A stretch of DNA of 64,000 nt. Source: Aphodosoma sp051870875. GTDB lineage: Bacteria; Bacteroidota; Bacteroidia; Bacteroidales; Paludibacteraceae. Where the stretch lies: contig JBJECG010000065.1 in NCBI GenBank assembly GCA_051870875.1, positions 13,625 to 77,624 on the forward strand, given 5' to 3'. The position numbers and the translations under genes are program-made. Below, piece by piece: positions 60,985 to 64,000 of the stretch (the stretch's first letter is position 1; the number at the start of each line of letters is the position of its first letter). The notes below the pieces were generated by a model that worked only from the letters and a program-made list of their open reading frames with translations, ran no database searches and was not told where the DNA came from.

Positions 60985-63885
60985 ATGAAGAAGAACTTAT
61001 TTTTCACAATGCTGCTGATGTTTGTTGGAATATTCCAACTGCCAGCACAGTTTGCCGTTATGATCAATGTCGATAACGCGGCAAACGTCGAAATCAAAAC
61101 CCAAGGCGGTACCGGCGATGCCCTTGATTTGTACGACGGCATGAACCGCCAAATGTTGACCGCTGAAGACTCGCCTCTGCAGATAAAAGCCGCCGCAGGT
61201 GCCGAAGTTGTAAGTGTAACACTGAATCAAGCTGATGCAATAGATCCGGTTGACGGAGTTTATTCGGTCGCTTTCAGCAGCGGAATCATGCTTGATATCG
61301 TCACCCGGACCGGTGCTCCGGTTGTACGTGACGTCGAGTTCTTTGTCGTGGCCAACGGCTCAGGAACAAGCGATGCCTCCTACACCATGCAATATGAAAA
61401 CGACGGAGAATGGCTTGATGTGACAAAGAACAGTTGGGGCATGTATTCAATTCCTGAAAATTCGACAGTCAGGACAACTGCGGTATCACCCTATGAATTG
61501 ACATCTATCACATTCCGCAATGGCACTGCAATCGAAACTGCACTTCAAGCCGATGGATCGGTCACCTTTGTATGCGACTACGACAATTTCTACTATCAGA
61601 CCATCTATGTAAATCTGGGACTCAGTCCTGATGCCATACAATTCAGTGTCACAGTCGACTATGCGCCAAACGTCACAGCCTGCCTCGAAAACCAGCGTCA
61701 AAGCCCATACACACCGCTTACCCTGAAAGACGGCAAAAACGAGTTCGTTTGTCTGCCTGCCAATTCACCTGTGGAATTTTCTGCGACAGAAGGGGCATCG
61801 ATTGTTGCAATGACCCGTAACGGCGAATCCGTCAACCCTATAGGTTGGGGAGGAAGCAACGGCTGGGTATTTGAACTGGAAGACGGAGATGACTTTGTCG
61901 TTACAACACAAGGTAAGGAGGTTGATGTCAAACTGACAGCTCCTGAAGGAAATACTGCACTCGACAATTATTTCTTCAAAAACGCCAAAGGAAACGTATA
62001 TAAAGCTACTGGCATTGAATACCTTCTCAAGGTGCATGCCGGCGAGATGATTTACGTATCACCACGTCCAGGCACGGCAATGTCATATCTGGTACACCAG
62101 AACGGAGGTCAGAGTGACATGTATTCATATTTCCGCGCCGCCGAAGGAGCCGACAAACAGAATCCTATGTCAGTGTCAGTATACGGAACCCGCAATGTAA
62201 CCGGTGTCGTCATCAATGTTGACGATACATCGCGCGTACAGATAATTCAAGAGGGAGGCCGTGGCGATGCACTTGAGTTACATAACGGCAATAATACATT
62301 TGCACTTTCCGACCTGAGAAATGCACTTGCCATAAGTGTAAAAAACGGCAACCAAATGGTTGAAGTGACCAAAAACGGAGATGTCATGACCCCAAATGCA
62401 AGCGGCGTATATCTCGTAAACGTTGAAGAAGGTGACTGGATAGAGATTACATCACGCAAGAACCCTGTAAATGTCACAGTCAATTTCTCATTCAACGATG
62501 AAGCTGACATATCATGGATCAAAGGTGCCGTAAACGGACAGGAGACAACACTGACCTCTCCAATGACAATCCAGACCTATGCTACCATGGCAATATCGCC
62601 ACGAGAAGGATACACCATAGAGTCTTTGACTTGCAGTACAGAAGGTGTGGAACTGACTCAAAACACAGCAACCGGAGAATATCTCATAACAATACCGAAC
62701 ACCGATATAGTCACCGTAGACATCGCCGTATCCGTCAAAGAAACGGAACCTGAAGAGGGCTACGCCATAGTCATACCTAACGGCGATGAAATCATAATCA
62801 ACTACTGGGAATTCACCAAAAACGAAGAAGACGGGACATATACTTACGTAAAGAAACTCGATAACAACACGGTAAACCAAGTTGCATTGGGCAATTACGT
62901 AAGAGTATATTGCAAGGATTCGGAAAGCAGACTCAAATATGTGAAAGTCAACGGAACCGATGTAGAAGCATATGAGCCAAACAGCAACAACCGCATAGTG
63001 TACGTCAAGATTGAAACCCGCACCGTGATTGAAGCTGAAGCGCACACCCCGTGCCAGGCATATACCGAGCAGACCTTCGATGACGTTAAACATATCGTGG
63101 CCGGAACCCTCTATTTCGACATCGACGGCAAACAGGAAACACGCATCTATCCTGAAGCCGGAGAGACTGTGAAATTCATTCCAGCACCAGAGAAAGGATA
63201 CCTGTTTGACCACATCGAAATGTTCTATTCAAATACAATGGCGGCCAACGGTATCGCACTCGACAAGCTCGAATACACTTTCACCGAAACGGATACGGAA
63301 GAAAACTACATACTTTTCAAAGCCGTGTTCAAAGAGGATCCGGAAGAGAAATCTTACGTAGTAAGGGGCTCTACAGCATGGTTGATGGATACAGACGGCA
63401 ACATCATCACCGGCACCGAAGGTGCCGTAGGCAACGTAGTATTCCAGACTGCTGAAGGCAAACTTGTACGAGAGATATCTGGTATTGAAGGCGAAACGGT
63501 CAAACTGTTTGTTTCTGTCAGCGAACAGGAATATCAGGATAAATATGAAGTCGCCTATTACTGCTTCATGGAAGGATTCCCCAACAACAAAATCAGTGGA
63601 AGCGAATACGTTATAGATGCCAAGGATGCCAATGCCGAAAACGTTATATGGATCAACGCCGTGGTTAAAGCCACAACAACCGGCGTTGACAACGTCGATG
63701 GAACGACATCATTGTTCTACGATGCGGACAATCAGGTGATAAGAGCATCCGATGCCGTAATGGTATTCGGAATGTCGGGCAAACTTCTCATCTCGACCGA
63801 ACGTCACGAAGTCTCTGTTTCAGGGCTGCCTGCCGGAACATACATCGTTGTCAGCGGTAAGGAGAACATCAAAATCGCAAAATGA
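60985..63885 (+). CDS. Large secreted repeat protein with T9SS-like C-terminal module
   Basis: This is a 966-residue protein with a signal peptide (MKKNLFFTMLLMFVGIFQLP). A beta-rich module of about 85 residues occurs at least three times, near residues 25-110, 220-310 and 407-495. Each copy has an initial VDxAxxV-like strand, then a GxN or DGM turn, a TxNG-type turn, and a GD-x-[IF]-x-[IV]-T end. For example, the first has VDNAANVEIKTQGGTGDALD and the third VDDTSRVQIIQEGGRGDALE. Other beta domains follow, ending in a type A-like module (VMVFGMSGKLL, then LPAGTYIVVSG). No enzyme motif was seen. It lies 32 nt downstream of the metalloprotease gene. Confidence 0.8.
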   Translation: MKKNLFFTMLLMFVGIFQLPAQFAVMINVDNAANVEIKTQGGTGDALDLYDGMNRQMLTAEDSPLQIKAAAGAEVVSVTLNQADAIDPVDGVYSVAFSSGIMLDIVTRTGAPVVRDVEFFVVANGSGTSDASYTMQYENDGEWLDVTKNSWGMYSIPENSTVRTTAVSPYELTSITFRNGTAIETALQADGSVTFVCDYDNFYYQTIYVNLGLSPDAIQFSVTVDYAPNVTACLENQRQSPYTPLTLKDGKNEFVCLPANSPVEFSATEGASIVAMTRNGESVNPIGWGGSNGWVFELEDGDDFVVTTQGKEVDVKLTAPEGNTALDNYFFKNAKGNVYKATGIEYLLKVHAGEMIYVSPRPGTAMSYLVHQNGGQSDMYSYFRAAEGADKQNPMSVSVYGTRNVTGVVINVDDTSRVQIIQEGGRGDALELHNGNNTFALSDLRNALAISVKNGNQMVEVTKNGDVMTPNASGVYLVNVEEGDWIEITSRKNPVNVTVNFSFNDEADISWIKGAVNGQETTLTSPMTIQTYATMAISPREGYTIESLTCSTEGVELTQNTATGEYLITIPNTDIVTVDIAVSVKETEPEEGYAIVIPNGDEIIINYWEFTKNEEDGTYTYVKKLDNNTVNQVALGNYVRVYCKDSESRLKYVKVNGTDVEAYEPNSNNRIVYVKIETRTVIEAEAHTPCQAYTEQTFDDVKHIVAGTLYFDIDGKQETRIYPEAGETVKFIPAPEKGYLFDHIEMFYSNTMAANGIALDKLEYTFTETDTEENYILFKAVFKEDPEEKSYVVRGSTAWLMDTDGNIITGTEGAVGNVVFQTAEGKLVREISGIEGETVKLFVSVSEQEYQDKYEVAYYCFMEGFPNNKISGSEYVIDAKDANAENVIWINAVVKATTTGVDNVDGTTSLFYDADNQVIRASDAVMVFGMSGKLLISTERHEVSVSGLPAGTYIVVSGKENIKIAK

Positions 63886-63945
63886 CGAGCCAGCATAGCT
63901 AAGGCATGGCATAAACTCCATTCCCAACAAGGGGATGTGCCGGAA

Positions 63946-64000
63946 TGAACTGCACCCCAAAAGTTAGACAAAAAACTTTTGGGGTGCTTTTTATGAAGTA
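63946..64000. mobile_element. Left end of an IS3-family (IS150-group) insertion sequence, cut by window edge
   Basis: The final bases begin TGAACTGCACCCCAAAAGTT and continue GACA, which matches the terminal inverted repeat type I know from IS150-group IS3 elements. The IR leads straight into a hairpin (GCACCCCAAAAGTT with its complement at 63974-63987) and then to ATG at 63993 (ATG AAG TA), a possible transposase orfA start. Only the first 55 bases are visible, so the family is inferred from the end sequence. Confidence 0.55.
63952..63992 (+). terminator. Hairpin within the IS end, also terminating the secreted-protein cluster
   Basis: A perfect 14-bp stem with an 8-nt loop is followed by TTTTTA. 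In IS3 elements such hairpins limit transcription reading in from outside; here it lies 67 nt after the last CDS. Confidence 0.7.

Noticed and set aside
1..64000. CRISPR arrays, prophage, integrative element genes
   Set aside because: No regularly spaced repeats, integrases, phage structural genes or mobilisation genes were seen; only the IS end at the right edge.

Overview
The window is chromosomal DNA from a member of the Bacteroidota, almost certainly order Bacteroidales. Three things support this. Many genes are preceded by the Bacteroidota-type promoter (TTTG about 20 bp before TAnnTTTG). Shine-Dalgarno sequences are mostly absent. The gene families include DUF5686, DUF6029, Omp28-like lipoproteins, DUF1599 next to a DoxX/BT_3928-type protein and tpiA, a deaminase/PIG-L fusion, and secreted proteins with T9SS-like C-terminal modules. 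A Muribaculaceae-like or Barnesiella-like gut species is possible, but I cannot settle the family from sequence alone.

Layout. 1-5.4 kb: a DUF5686 outer-membrane protein cut by the left edge, a beta-propeller lipoprotein, a NagB-like/PIG-L fusion protein and an unannotated 46-residue membrane ORF. 5.5-11.1 kb, minus strand: POT peptide transporter, acyltransferase, and an operon chrA-chrA-tcdA-lolD. 11.2-16.2 kb, plus strand: gyrB, dnaN and metK, the last behind a 270-nt leader that carries a SAM-II-like riboswitch. 16.3-21.4 kb, minus strand: a small membrane protein, an isolated hutI, recQ and a TGS-domain nucleoside kinase. 21.6-28.2 kb, plus strand: Na/Pi cotransporter, DUF1599 protein, DoxX/BT_3928 protein, tpiA, a lipoprotein and an HU protein. 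A tRNA-Pro(GGG) lies on the minus strand at 28.8 kb. 29.3-33.3 kb: long-chain acyl-CoA ligase, flippase and glycosyltransferase. 33.3-36.1 kb, minus strand: EamA transporter, type I asparaginase and a helix-hairpin-helix protein.

36.3-41.2 kb: an NfnA/NfnB-like ferredoxin:NADP oxidoreductase pair, a cytosolic GH16-like protein without catalytic residues, and a DAHP synthase. 41.4-47.1 kb: an envelope cluster of TlpA-like thioredoxin, DUF6029 barrel, two Omp28-type CxxC lipoproteins and a small lipoprotein. 47.7-56.7 kb: topA (minus), then hpt-adk-obg, lon behind a near-perfect sigma-54 promoter, rnpA and yidD. 56.9-63.9 kb: three large secreted proteins with related C-terminal modules, including an M6 metalloprotease. 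The last 55 bases look like the left end of an IS3-family (IS150 group) insertion sequence that continues past the window.

Most of the window is housekeeping. The most unusual features are the sigma-54 promoter and adjacent possible small RNA before lon, the SAM-II-like leader of metK, two proteins that keep an enzyme fold but have lost its active site, a flippase whose conserved N-terminus has no standard start codon, the 46-residue membrane ORF, and the clustered CxxC lipoproteins. No CRISPR array, prophage or complete mobile element was seen.
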